Positions 52,986 through 61,925 are shown, numbered from the stretch's first letter. The stretch: DNA of 64,000 nt from an uncultured Poribacteria bacterium (GCA_951813545.1 OX638352.1:5055966-5119965), one strand, 5' to 3'. Numbers and translations: made by a program. The notes: generated by a model not told the origin, from the letters alone.

Positions 52986-54881
52986 ATGAATACGCTTATT
53001 ATTGCGGTTTTGAGCTTTATTGGCTTCATCGTCGCCTATCATACGTATGGTAAATGGTTAGCGAGAAAGATTTTCGGGTTAGATGCCCAAGCAACGGTTC
53101 CGAGTCAAGAACTGAAAGACGATGTCGATTACGTCCCCACTAAAAAGGAGATCATTTTTGGGCACCACTTCACAAGCATCGCTGGCACGGGTCCCATTGT
53201 TGGACCAGCGATTGCTGTTTTTTGGGGATGGTTGCCGGCATTGTTGTGGGTCGTGCTTGGGTCTGTTTTTATAGGTGCTGTTCACGACTTTGGCGCGCTT
53301 GTTGTGTCCTTACGTAACCGCGGGCAAAGTGTCGGAGAGGTCGCAGGCAGAATGATCGGAGCTCGCGCTAAATTTCTCTTCCTTTTTGTTCTCTTCATGG
53401 GCTTGACGATTGTCCTTGCGATCTTCGGTTTAGTCATCGCCCTCATCTTCTCCTACTATCCGGAATCTGTGCTATCCGTCTGGGTAGAAATTCCGCTCGC
53501 AGTAGCCATCGGCATCTGGATTTACCGTCGGGGTGGTAACATTCTCATTCCATCTATTATTGCACTCGGTGTCATGTACATCGCGATGGCTGTCGGTGCA
53601 TATCTCCTACCAATTGATTTAAGTCAAATATTCGGTATCCCGTTACTGGGGCAAACTTACCTGAACGTTGTAGTGATCTGGACGCTGGTGCTTTTTGTCT
53701 ACTGCTTTATCGCCTCAGTACTACCAGTATGGACACTCCTGCAACCCCGTGATTTCATCAATAGTCATGAACTCGTATTAGCACTGGTCTTATTGGTACT
53801 CGGACTTGCCGTAGCAGGCTTGACGGGCAGAGCGGATTTAACAGCATCCGCTCCTGCTATTGCCTCAGACATCCCGCCGGATGCTCCACCGATCTGGCCC
53901 TTTCTCTTCATTACGATTGCGTGTGGTGCTGTCAGCGGTTTTCACTGTATGGTGAGTTCCGGCACCTCCAGCAAACAGGTCGAATCTGAAGGTGATGCAC
54001 AATATGTAGGCTACGGTGCAATGTTGCTTGAAGGCGGCCTCGCTGTTATCGTTATTCTTGCCTGCTGTGCTGGCATCGGTATGGGGGTTTTCAACCGTGT
54101 TGGTACGGGCGCAAATTACACGTTTGAACCTATTGTCGCAGCAGAAAGTGCTGCTCCCGTTACCAATAATGATGCTTGGATAACTCGTTATGCGACTACC
54201 ACAACGGTGACAAACGCTGATGGGACTACACGCGTGGTTGGAGGCTGGGCAAGCCACAATCTCAAAGCGAAGGTGAGTGCGTTTGTTGATGGTGGTGGGA
54301 ATTTCCTTGCGTCACTCGGCATCCCACTCAAAATGGGTATATCGATTATGGCGGTTCTCGTCGCCAGTTTCGCTGCTACGACGCTTGATACCGCGACACG
54401 ACTTCAACGCTATGTTATTTACGAACTCGCACAAACGGCTAACGTCAAGCCACTGATGAATCGTTACATCGCTACTGCGTTCGCGTTAGTGCTTGCAGCA
54501 GCTGTTGCCCTACTGCAGGGACCTAATGGACCCGGCAGTGGCGGTTTGACACTCTGGCCCCTCTTCGGTGCGACGAACCAACTCTTGGCCGGATTAGCCT
54601 TTATGGTCATCGTCTTCTATCTCCTACGCCGTAACAAACCGATCTGGTTTGCGGTCCTCCCGATGATCGTCATGCTCATTATGCCTGCGTGGGCAATGCT
54701 ACACCAGATGTTCAATCCGCAGACAGGTTGGCTCTTTGAAGGTAAATATCTACTTTTCGGATTCGGTATTGTCGTGGAGGCACTACAGATCTGGATGATA
54801 GCTGAAGGAATCATCGCGTGGCGAAATGCTCGTGGGAATTATCCAGAACTTCCGCCGTTAGAGAGTTTTGCTACCGATTGA
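52986..54881 (+). CDS. cstA: Carbon starvation protein CstA
   Basis: This 631-residue peptide transporter of the CstA family has about sixteen predicted helices. It begins IIAVLSFIGFIVAYHTYGKWLARKIFGLD (motif region) and contains the conserved FGHHFTSIAGTGPIVGPAIA plus GAVHDFGALVVSLRNRGQSVGE. CstA imports peptides or pyruvate during starvation. It is shorter than the 701-residue E. coli protein, as is common in other phyla. It is followed by the IS at 54936. Confidence 0.93.
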   Translation: MNTLIIAVLSFIGFIVAYHTYGKWLARKIFGLDAQATVPSQELKDDVDYVPTKKEIIFGHHFTSIAGTGPIVGPAIAVFWGWLPALLWVVLGSVFIGAVHDFGALVVSLRNRGQSVGEVAGRMIGARAKFLFLFVLFMGLTIVLAIFGLVIALIFSYYPESVLSVWVEIPLAVAIGIWIYRRGGNILIPSIIALGVMYIAMAVGAYLLPIDLSQIFGIPLLGQTYLNVVVIWTLVLFVYCFIASVLPVWTLLQPRDFINSHELVLALVLLVLGLAVAGLTGRADLTASAPAIASDIPPDAPPIWPFLFITIACGAVSGFHCMVSSGTSSKQVESEGDAQYVGYGAMLLEGGLAVIVILACCAGIGMGVFNRVGTGANYTFEPIVAAESAAPVTNNDAWITRYATTTTVTNADGTTRVVGGWASHNLKAKVSAFVDGGGNFLASLGIPLKMGISIMAVLVASFAATTLDTATRLQRYVIYELAQTANVKPLMNRYIATAFALVLAAAVALLQGPNGPGSGGLTLWPLFGATNQLLAGLAFMVIVFYLLRRNKPIWFAVLPMIVMLIMPAWAMLHQMFNPQTGWLFEGKYLLFGFGIVVEALQIWMIAEGIIAWRNARGNYPELPPLESFATD

Positions 54882-54935
54882 ACAGTAAAAATATAAAACA
54901 TTGAAAACCTAATGCAGAGTTAATCACTAAACCGT

Positions 54936-56333
54936 ACTAAAGTTTGGACAATATTGTAAACTTATGCTGCCTTGTCCAAAGGCAGGGGTGTATCCTCTTG
55001 AACACTGACATTAATATTCTGCGAGTTTGTTTTTTCATTGAACTTGGCAGAAAATAACGCTATCGCCATTTGCGAGCGAAGATAAGCCACCCGTAAACCT
55101 TGTGTGAGTTTTCCGGGGCGATACCAATGAATGCCGAGATGTTGACAGACCTCGAGAACACTTATCATTTTTTGCGTCGCGTGGCGTGTTGAGAATATCA
55201 ACTTTGTAAGACTTGCTGCGACGAAACTGAGTTGAACGAACCGATTGATGCTCTTGCGAGACTTCAGGCGATAAGCATCGAAGCCGAAGTGCTGTTTGGC
55301 ATCTCGAAAGGCAGTTTCTATCTGCCACCTTTGTTGATAATACTCGATAATCTTCGGGATTTCAAGCGTCAAATCCGTTGTAAAGACGCAGAAATACCGA
55401 TACGGTTTTGAGACCTTCGGGCGGTTTCGGATAACGACGAGTCGGACTTCAGCATCACACATCCGCGTCCGAACGACCTTTGAGGCAATTGAATAACTTT
55501 TTGCGTTTATATCTATGTCGTTATATCGCAGTCGGCGAATATCGAGACGGTCTCCGTATTTCCGAGGGCGCCCGCGTTGGCGACGTTTTGCGGGTTTCGG
55601 TAAACGATAGAAAACCGCATTAGATTTCGCACGACATAAGATATGATGTCCGAAACGCAATGCCATTGTAAACACTTTTCGCCGTGCGAAGCCACGGTCA
55701 AAGATAATAAGGCCCGGCAGGATCTTTGAACAAATACGTTTCAACACCGCATCGCTTTTATCGCGGAGCGTCTGGGGAGTCATGAGTTTCACCCAGACGG
55801 GGAATAGATGCCACTGTGTCGCCGTCTGACAAAGTAAACCTAACGCGCCAAACTCGTGTCCGTAATGAAACTTCGATTGATTCACGCCTCCCTTTTGATA
55901 ACTGAAGTTGCGGAAAAAATGCAGACCCCATTGGAATTTGCCCGTCTTCAGAGCCTTCGTCTCATCATAGACATAAACCCAATCCCTAAAGCGGTGTTGG
56001 ATGTGCCTGATGAGAACCGCTGCGACAGCATCGGCACTCCATTGCCCCCGCGAAAGGAACTTCGGAAAGGACCAATACTTCGTCTCTGAACCACTACATT
56101 GATAAACTTCCGTCAGCGTTCCACGCCCCCTATTGGCGATGAAGCCAAAGATAAACGCTTGGAAAAGCGAGAAGTTTTGTTGATTGAATAAATGACGAAA
56201 ATCCGATAGAATATCTCCTAAGCAGAAAAGGAGGTCCATGTTTACTGTCCTTTCAAAACAGGTGTGTTTATGAAAGGATACCTCTTTTTCTGCTTTTTCG
56301 CACTATAATTCTAAAAATTGTCCAAACTTTAGT
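54936..56333. mobile_element. IS4-superfamily insertion sequence with target duplication
   Basis: The 1,398-bp element has 17-bp terminal inverted repeats, ACTAAAGTTTGGACAAT at 54936-54952 and its perfect reverse complement at 56317-56333. A 7-bp target duplication, AAACCGT, flanks it at 54929-54935 and 56334-56340. It carries one intact transposase gene on the minus strand. It appears intact and potentially active, and its ends match the MITE-like element at 1785-2008. Confidence 0.95.
54962..56239 (-). CDS. IS4-superfamily (YREK) DDE transposase
   Basis: This 425-residue transposase of the IS4 superfamily has the YREK signature in YYQQRWQIETAFRDAKQ (Y-2-R-3-E-6-K spacing), and earlier acidic catalytic positions in VYVYDETKAL and LIIFDRGFARR. 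It lies inside inverted ends identical to its element boundaries. No frameshift or stop interrupts it. Confidence 0.95.
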   Translation of the reverse strand: MDLLFCLGDILSDFRHLFNQQNFSLFQAFIFGFIANRGRGTLTEVYQCSGSETKYWSFPKFLSRGQWSADAVAAVLIRHIQHRFRDWVYVYDETKALKTGKFQWGLHFFRNFSYQKGGVNQSKFHYGHEFGALGLLCQTATQWHLFPVWVKLMTPQTLRDKSDAVLKRICSKILPGLIIFDRGFARRKVFTMALRFGHHILCRAKSNAVFYRLPKPAKRRQRGRPRKYGDRLDIRRLRYNDIDINAKSYSIASKVVRTRMCDAEVRLVVIRNRPKVSKPYRYFCVFTTDLTLEIPKIIEYYQQRWQIETAFRDAKQHFGFDAYRLKSRKSINRFVQLSFVAASLTKLIFSTRHATQKMISVLEVCQHLGIHWYRPGKLTQGLRVAYLRSQMAIALFSAKFNEKTNSQNINVSVQEDTPLPLDKAA

Positions 56334-56354
56334 AAACCGTAGGAGAACGCAATA

Positions 56355-56687
56355 ATGAAACATACAAACAGACAACATAGATTAGAGCAGCTGCGACTCC
56401 GCGAAGCAGAAGGGAATTTGACCGAACAAGAGCACGCAGAACTTTCAGCCATCCTTGCTGAGTTAGATACCGAGGAAGCAGAAGCGTTAAAACCCGCTAA
56501 GAAAAAGAGTCGACGGTTGCAGGAAGAAAAATCAGAACTCGAGGAAATCGTCTCGCAATTGCAAGATATTGTTCCTGAACACAAGCAACTGCTAACCGAT
56601 GCTCGCGCATATTCGACACAACACCAATCAAAACGCGCACTACTTGCCGATAAGTATTACCGCCTCACCGGTCAAAACCTCTCATAG
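56355..56687 (+). CDS. Small helical, charged protein
   Basis: This 110-residue protein is almost entirely helical and charged, with heptad-like stretches (LEQLRLREAEGNLTEQEHAE and LQEEKSELEEIVSQLQDIV) that predict a coiled coil. No domain is recognised. A TAGGAGAAC ribosome site precedes the ATG. The IS right end lies 21 bases upstream, so the IS may have cut off or replaced its promoter. Expression is therefore uncertain. Confidence 0.55.
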   Translation: MKHTNRQHRLEQLRLREAEGNLTEQEHAELSAILAELDTEEAEALKPAKKKSRRLQEEKSELEEIVSQLQDIVPEHKQLLTDARAYSTQHQSKRALLADKYYRLTGQNLS

Positions 56688-56723
56688 ATGAGATTTAGAT
56701 TTTTCACAGTATTTTCATTGTCT

Positions 56724-56800
56724 CTACAAATGCCGCCCCTACGGGGCTTACTCTCTACTTGACACATCTTTCTACACAGATGCCGTCCCTACGGGACTCA
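56724..56800. repeat. Two copies of the ATGCCGCCCCTACGGGGCT family
   Basis: CTACAAATGCCGCCCCTACG begins the first copy (56724-56750). The second copy (56771-56800) carries a balanced change, GCCGTCCCTACGGGAC, that keeps the palindrome. Preservation of the inverted symmetry suggests selection for the hairpin. Confidence 0.7.
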
Positions 56801-56956
56801 GGGCGGTGCCTCTATCTCATGGTCTTTAGTTAGAAGACTCACGAGGTTTTCTGATTAATATGTTAAAGGTGAAAACACACAACTTTTTTCAATCGACCCT
56901 ATGGGCTTCATTTTTGTTCAATCTAACCTATACGGTGGATCAACTGAAATCACACT

Positions 56957-57822
56957 ATGCGAGATTTAACATTTTCCTTTGATGTACCCTGCCAATTTGA
57001 ATCTACAGAAGTCCCAATCCATTTCACAAGCGAAGACAATTCACCCTCTTATGCCTACATTGACGTGCTCGTCAATACGGTGAAACTCAGGCTTTTTATC
57101 GATACTGGACACGGGTATGGCACTGTGAGTTTACCACCATCTGTTTGAGCGAATTGGATGTCACATACACAGGTGCCACCAAAGAAAACTACGATTTCAA
57201 AGGGCAGAAGTTTGACTCACGCCATTACCTTCTACCCAAAGTCGAAATCGGCTCTCTCGTTTTGGATCAATTGCCGGGTTACGAATTCTTCTCAAGATAC
57301 GATGATATGGGAGGGCTTATCGGTTTAGCGTTCCTAAATCAATTCAATGTCCTGATTGATTACCCAAACAGAAAATTCGGTCTGTATCGGAAAGAGTTCT
57401 ATCCAGATTACCTAAAATCGCAAGGTTGGAAGAGCGTCCAGTTCGTTCCACCACTAAGTTTACCAGTTAAACTCAAAGACTATGAGGAAACCTTCACTTT
57501 TTGTTTGGACACAGGCGTTATAGCTGTTGATAAAGAGAAGCATTCCTACGGTACGATCCGTTCCGAGTCAACACTCGGTAAGTTGCTACAGCAAAACGAA
57601 ACTCTTGAACCCGATCCAAGCGACGTTGAAATATTGGGAACATTTAGTTCAAATCAGTTACGAACGCCTTGCAATTACCGACTTGCACCGATGGATTTCA
57701 TGCTGGTGGATTATAAATTCCCCAAGAGAGACGGTTTTTTAGGGCATAATTTCTTTTCTAAGTATTCAGTATTTATTGATTTCACACAAGATGAGATCCA
57801 TCTTCGCCCACATAATAACTAA
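56957..57822 (+). pseudogene. Two-lobed aspartic protease-like protein, frameshifted
   Basis: Two open frames (56957-57148 and 57145-57822) make one protein of about 288 residues when a single T is added in the TTT at 57144-57146: SLPPSV joins LSELDVTYTG. The first lobe has FIDTGHGYGTVSL, the second FCLDTGVIAVDKEKHSYG, so each half has its own D-T-G motif as in retropepsin-like enzymes with two lobes. Strands such as VLIDYPNRKFGLYR and VFIDFTQDEIHLR repeat in each half. Catalytic activity is uncertain. The frameshift may be real decay or a sequencing error in the homopolymer. Confidence 0.75.
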
Positions 57823-57856
57823 ATTCACTATCCTAAAAAGCATGTCTTCCTCACGC

Positions 57857-57977
57857 TTATAGTAAAGCTTCCAAGTCCCCATACACCAACGGAAGGGCGA
57901 GAATACAATCCTCGCCAGCGAAGGAGAGGTGTTTTGTGTTTTTCAGAGCGTCCATGTATTTTCAGGTTTTACTATAA
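57857..57977. mobile_element. 121-bp inverted-repeat element, copy B
   Basis: The ends are TTATAGTAAAGCTT (57857-57870) and AGGTTTTACTATAA (57964-57977), matching copy A at 40065-40184 with a few changes. The central palindrome (GGGCGAG-AATACAAT-CCTCGCC in outline) is also shared. No target duplication was recognised. It lies upstream of the DUF2089 operon. Confidence 0.75.
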
Positions 57978-58105
57978 AGTAATTACGCACAGGGATGCTG
58001 ATAAAAATCCCAGTAACAGTAGATACCTTACTCCTCATTTCCTCGGCGTTCTCACAACCTATTCCAATTAACTTTTCATCATTTAAAACTTTAATAAAAT
58101 TTAAT

Positions 58106-58134
58106 TTGACTTTAACTTTATTTAATGTTATTCT
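58106..58134 (+). promoter_or_regulatory. Promoter of the DUF2089 operon
   Basis: TTGACT (58106-58111) and TATTCT (58129-58134) are 17 bases apart in an AT-rich stretch, 50 bases before the ATG. Confidence 0.55.
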
Positions 58135-58183
58135 ATTATAAATACCTTAAATCGCGTTTGCGTTTAAGGGAAGAGGCAATACG

Positions 58184-58474
58184 ATGGACACACAAATTCC
58201 GAAGTGGTTATCTGTCCTGAGTGAGGAAGAACTCCACTTCGTCAAACGATTTGTCGTAGCTTCCGGATCACTCAAGGACTTGGCAAAACAGTATCAGGTT
58301 TCATATCCAACCTTGAGAATCCGGCTGAATCGGCTTATTGACAAAATCAATATCGCAGATGACTCGGATAAGGAAAACCCGTTTTTACTAAAGATTCGGT
58401 TAATGGTTGCGGATGGCACGCTAACACAAGCCGCAGCAAGGGCTCTTATCAAGGCTTATGAGGAATCACAATGA
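58184..58474 (+). CDS. DUF2089-family DNA-binding regulator
   Basis: This 96-residue protein belongs to DUF2089, which has a sigma-r4/HTH-like fold: LSEEELHFVKRFVVASGSLKD, then LAKQYQVSYPTLRIRLNRLIDKI as the recognition helix region. The C-terminal half (ADGTLTQAAARALIKAYEES) is shared with family relatives. It is likely a transcription regulator of the following membrane genes. The ATG has a GGGAAGAGG site and a promoter upstream. The next gene starts 12 bases after its stop. Confidence 0.87.
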   Translation: MDTQIPKWLSVLSEEELHFVKRFVVASGSLKDLAKQYQVSYPTLRIRLNRLIDKINIADDSDKENPFLLKIRLMVADGTLTQAAARALIKAYEESQ

Positions 58475-58486
58475 GGAGGAACACTA

Positions 58487-58888
58487 ATGAATGAACCTTG
58501 GATTTCACAGGAGAAACTGGGGCTTTTAATTATGGTGATATTCATTCCTATCGGTCCACTCCTAGGGACGTTAGGCGGTTATTTCGTTCCAAGAGGAAAA
58601 GCCAAAAAGCTTACCTTGGGCGTTCTCATTTTTGGAATTGCTTTAGCGTCCATTTTGTTTGTATTCGGTGTAACCGCATTACTGTTTGGACAACCTCGTA
58701 AAATATGGTTAATGTCTGGGTTCTTCGGATTAGATTTAACGCTCTGTTTAGGAATCGCTTTCTGGGTGATTCGCAAAAGAATTCGGGATGCTGAACTTAG
58801 GAAGTTAATGGCTGAAGATTTAACGCTCGGAGGGAATGAGGGGATCCTCAAGAGGAACACAGAAAGGAAGGAGGTTTCTAATGAATGA
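58487..58888 (+). CDS. Small membrane protein, first of three paralogues
   Basis: This 133-residue protein has four predicted helices between MNEPWIS and a conserved cytosolic tail RIRDAELRKLMAEDLTLGGNEG. The loop GYFVPRGKAKKLTLGVLIFG is shared with the next two genes. No family was recognised. Its GAGGAGG site and the tight spacing to the DUF2089 gene indicate co-transcription. The stop overlaps the next ATG as ATGAATGA. Confidence 0.75.
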   Translation: MNEPWISQEKLGLLIMVIFIPIGPLLGTLGGYFVPRGKAKKLTLGVLIFGIALASILFVFGVTALLFGQPRKIWLMSGFFGLDLTLCLGIAFWVIRKRIRDAELRKLMAEDLTLGGNEGILKRNTERKEVSNE

Positions 58889-59285
58889 ACCTTGGATTAG
58901 CAATCCTGGAATGGTAGGTGGTATATTGGGTTCAACAATAGGTATCCTCGGTGGGATCATAGGAACATTGGCAGGCGTGTTCGTGCCAAGAGGAAAAGCA
59001 AAGAAACTCGCGCTGGGCGTTAACACCTTCGCGTTTGTCCTGTCGTTCATTTCGCTCGTCGTCGGCATCGTTGCATATTTGTCAGGACAACCTTACGGTA
59101 TATGGTTTGGGTTTGGTCACGGTGGACTCCTCGGCACAAGTGGTTTTGGTGGTGGTTTTTGGGTAATTCTCAAAAGAGCAAGAGATGCCGAACTTAGGAA
59201 GTTAATGTCTGAAGATTTAACGCTTGGAGGTAACGAACGGAGCCTCAAGAGCAACACAGAAGAGAAGGAGGTTTCTGATGAATGA
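58881..59285 (+). CDS. Small membrane protein, second paralogue
   Basis: This 134-residue protein starts MNEPWISNPGMVGGILGS and shares the FVPRGKAKKLALGVNTF loop and RARDAELRKLMSEDLTLGGNE tail with its neighbours. The ATG at 58881 has an AAGGAGG site; an in-frame ATG at 58836 lies within the previous gene. It overlaps the first paralogue by 8 bases. Four helices are predicted. Confidence 0.78.
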   Translation: MNEPWISNPGMVGGILGSTIGILGGIIGTLAGVFVPRGKAKKLALGVNTFAFVLSFISLVVGIVAYLSGQPYGIWFGFGHGGLLGTSGFGGGFWVILKRARDAELRKLMSEDLTLGGNERSLKSNTEEKEVSDE

Positions 59286-59646
59286 ACCTTGGATTAGCAA
59301 TCCTGGAATGGTAGGTGGTATATTGGGTTCAACAATGGGCTTTCTCGGTGCGGTTGTCGGGACTTTAGCAAGTGTGTACATCCCTAAAGGAAAAGCAAAG
59401 AAACTTGTTTTAGGTGTCAATACTTTTGCATTCGTCCTGTCGTTCATCTCACTTATAGTCGGTATAACCGCATATCTGTCGGAGCAACCTTACGGTATAT
59501 GGTACGGATTCGGTCTTTGCGGACTGATTGGGACCTTCCTTTTTGGTATGCTTTTCTTTGTATTTCGCATGGAATATAGGGAAGCCGAACTTAGAAAATC
59601 TATGTCTGAAGACCTAACATTCGGAGGTAACAAAGATGACGAATAA
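59278..59646 (+). CDS. Small membrane protein, third paralogue
   Basis: This 122-residue protein is close to the second paralogue in its first 100 residues (MNEPWISNPGMVGGILGS start, LGVNTFAFVLSFISLIVGI), but its tail stops early: LTFGGNKDDE in place of LTLGGNERSLKSNTEEKEVSDE. The final codons coincide with the left part of a degenerate inverted-repeat element at about 59650, which supplies the stop. It overlaps the M16 peptidase start by 11 bases. Confidence 0.75.
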   Translation: MNEPWISNPGMVGGILGSTMGFLGAVVGTLASVYIPKGKAKKLVLGVNTFAFVLSFISLIVGITAYLSEQPYGIWYGFGLCGLIGTFLFGMLFFVFRMEYREAELRKSMSEDLTFGGNKDDE

Positions 59647-61030
59647 TTGGACATCGCGGATAAGCGGGGTTAGAAACCCCGCCAGCGATGGAAGAGATAG
59701 TTATTCCGTAAAAGGTCAACATACTTTTCGACTCTACTATAAACTCGCTATCGTGGGATTATTTATCCTCGGCAATTGTTCTCTCGCTTTCGCCGCGCCA
59801 CCTGAAGTGACACGCTTTACTTTAAGCAACGGTATCCGTGTTGTTAACCTCTATGTTGAAGACTCTACGGATGTCTTTATCTTCAGTTATTTATCCCTCG
59901 GACTCGCCAACGATGGAAAAGCAAAGACCCAGTGGAGCCATCTGATTGAGCACTTGACCGTCCGAACCACAGGACCGATTGATTACAAAACGAGTAATGC
60001 TGAGACACTGGCTAATCATACGCGCTTGGATTCTCAGGGTAAAACAGATAACTGGATGCAAGCCTTGAAACTACAAGCACAATGGCTTTCTGGATTACCC
60101 TTTTCAGCAGAAAGTTTAGCCGAGGAACGACCAAGGGCTCTGTCTGAAATTAAATTTGCTGAAGCAAACTTGGCAACACACAAATGGGCGTACGCTGCGT
60201 GGAACCAAGTCTTTCGGCATGGTGGAACCGATGTAATGATGCGAGGCGACGTTCAATCGGCGCAGTTAAGTGAATTACAAGAATATCGAGATCTATACTT
60301 GATTCAAGCAGATCGAGTTCTTTTGTGTGTCATCGGTGGGGTTGCGTCGGAAACACTGCAGGCAGCAATGGAGGAACAACTCGGATCTATCAACCTAACG
60401 ACAAAGAAGTTTCCTCCTGCAGCAACGACATCAGAAACAGCAAAAGATCAAACTGCTACTTGGGATATCAATGTAACCCACTATATGGAAACTTACGCGA
60501 TACCCCATTCCGAAAACGAAGACTACCCGGCATTGTATATGGCGAGTGCACTTCTGGGCTTAGCATGCATGCACGATCCTCAATTGAAAGAATTGACAGG
60601 TGGTGTTGGCTGTAACCTTGACTTCATTACACCGGAACAAACCTACCTACAGATCACCGCTTCAGTCAAACCGGATACAGATATAGAGAAGGTCAAGCAG
60701 CGGGTTAGACAGCTGATAAACCAACTAAAGCAACCAGCGTACAAAGTGCAGATCGCCATGGCTGCTCCAGCACTCTCCATGCAATTCAGTTCACCCATGG
60801 ACGTGAAGATGGTAATGCAACAGCAACCCGCAGAGACATCAGAAACTATGATAGTAGGTAGCATTGGTTTACAGTGGGGTATGCGTGAGTACCAGTATGG
60901 TGATACCTTATCTCAGCTTGCGGGTGCGTTTGCCAACGTCTCCCCTACTGATGTTGTCGATGTCGTCGATCAGTATCTAACCGAAGATAAGCGGATGACG
61001 TTACTTCTCACCCCACGTGCCCCGGAGTGA
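59636..61030 (+). CDS. Exported M16 peptidase-family protein with repeat-derived leader
   Basis: This 464-residue protein is an M16 metallopeptidase homologue: SHLIEHLTVRTTG provides the inverted HxxEH motif. Residues 1-36 (MTNNWTSRISGVRNPASDGR and on) are encoded by a degenerate copy of the inverted-repeat element at about 59650-59744. The signal-peptide core YYKLAIVGLFILGNCSLAFA starts exactly where the element ends, so the original start was probably an ATG before KLAIVG. The current ATG follows AGGTAACAAAG. A second M16 gene lies at the window end. Confidence 0.82.
   Translation: MTNNWTSRISGVRNPASDGRDSYSVKGQHTFRLYYKLAIVGLFILGNCSLAFAAPPEVTRFTLSNGIRVVNLYVEDSTDVFIFSYLSLGLANDGKAKTQWSHLIEHLTVRTTGPIDYKTSNAETLANHTRLDSQGKTDNWMQALKLQAQWLSGLPFSAESLAEERPRALSEIKFAEANLATHKWAYAAWNQVFRHGGTDVMMRGDVQSAQLSELQEYRDLYLIQADRVLLCVIGGVASETLQAAMEEQLGSINLTTKKFPPAATTSETAKDQTATWDINVTHYMETYAIPHSENEDYPALYMASALLGLACMHDPQLKELTGGVGCNLDFITPEQTYLQITASVKPDTDIEKVKQRVRQLINQLKQPAYKVQIAMAAPALSMQFSSPMDVKMVMQQQPAETSETMIVGSIGLQWGMREYQYGDTLSQLAGAFANVSPTDVVDVVDQYLTEDKRMTLLLTPRAPE
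59650..59744. mobile_element. Degenerate inverted-repeat element inside the M16 leader
   Basis: TTGGACATCGCGG, then a GCGGGGTTAGAAACCCCGC palindrome (59665-59685 region), GCCAGCG, a TTATTCCGTAAAA part and ACATACTTTTCGACTCTACTATAAA (in parts) align with copy A at 40065-40184 in the same order. The left terminus is lost. It bridges the end of the third membrane paralogue and the M16 signal peptide. Confidence 0.65.
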
Positions 61031-61172
61031 TACAAGCATTGACAAGGATTCAGTATCTTATAACAACGAAGGCAAGGCATCTACCAGTTTCCACCGAAAC
61101 ATCAGGATGCAGAGGTTATTGCCTCTTCACCCAGTGGTTTAGAAAGTTCAAAGGCGCATTTGTCTTGCCTTC

Positions 61173-61883
61173 TTAAATCGACTCACGCTTTTGCAGAACG
61201 CACGTTATTGTATCTCCTTTCTCAGACGAATCGAGGAGTTGAAACGGAGACTCATCAAACTCGGCTTTGAGATCCGCTGCAAAAAAGTGGTGCACGTAGG
61301 CCGGTGCTCCCGAACAGAAATTATCGCCTTCCTCCAATGTCTTATAGTCCGAAGCAAATTGATGGTAGTTATCATCGTAAATCGGCTTGTAATTGTCAAA
61401 AATGGCATCCAGAATTGATTGAAATAGAAGAAGTTGACCGTCCGGATAGAGCACCCGCGCAACTTCCTTCAAAAACGCAATCCGCGCGGCACTATGGGGG
61501 ATATAACAGTAGACATTCCCCATAAAAGCCGCTGTGAACGACGCGTCAGGAAACGGTAGTGTCGGCGGCTCATAATGCAGAAACGTCACATCAATGTCCT
61601 TCTCCGCAGCAATCTGCTTTGCTTGCGCAATCTGCTTCTCGGCAACATCAATGCCGGTGACAGTGTATCCCTGTTGCGCAAGTGCGAGGCATAACCGTCC
61701 TGATGCACACCCAATGTCTAACAGGCAGCTGCCTGCCGGAAATTCCTCAACGAACGCCTGCTCCGACTTCGCTAAGCCGTATTCCACCTCTTTTTTACGG
61801 CGATCAAGTTCATCGGATTGGTTGTAATTTTCCTTTACGGAGTCCAGCAATCTCTGAGTCTCTTGTGAATTTTTTGTTTTCAT
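61173..61883 (-). CDS. Class I SAM-dependent methyltransferase
   Basis: This 236-residue methyltransferase has motif I LLDIGCASGRLCLALAQQG, the acidic post-I VTGIDVAEKQIAQAK and motif IV-like FTAAFMGNVYCYI. No substrate-binding domain is distinguishable. It is related to the broad Methyltransf_11/25 group. A minus-strand gene, its 5' end is followed by an AGGCGAGG palindrome at 61926-61949. Confidence 0.87.
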   Translation of the reverse strand: MKTKNSQETQRLLDSVKENYNQSDELDRRKKEVEYGLAKSEQAFVEEFPAGSCLLDIGCASGRLCLALAQQGYTVTGIDVAEKQIAQAKQIAAEKDIDVTFLHYEPPTLPFPDASFTAAFMGNVYCYIPHSAARIAFLKEVARVLYPDGQLLLFQSILDAIFDNYKPIYDDNYHQFASDYKTLEEGDNFCSGAPAYVHHFFAADLKAEFDESPFQLLDSSEKGDTITCVLQKRESI

Positions 61884-61925
61884 GTGGAACTCCTTACATT
61901 GCCTATTAGTAGTTCGTACATGAAA

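Larger units (their letters stand above)
57823..58183. other. Gene-free leader region before DUF2089
   Basis: These 361 bases hold copy B of the inverted-repeat element (57857-57977), then an AT-rich run and the promoter at 58106-58134. No gene is supported. Confidence 0.6.
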
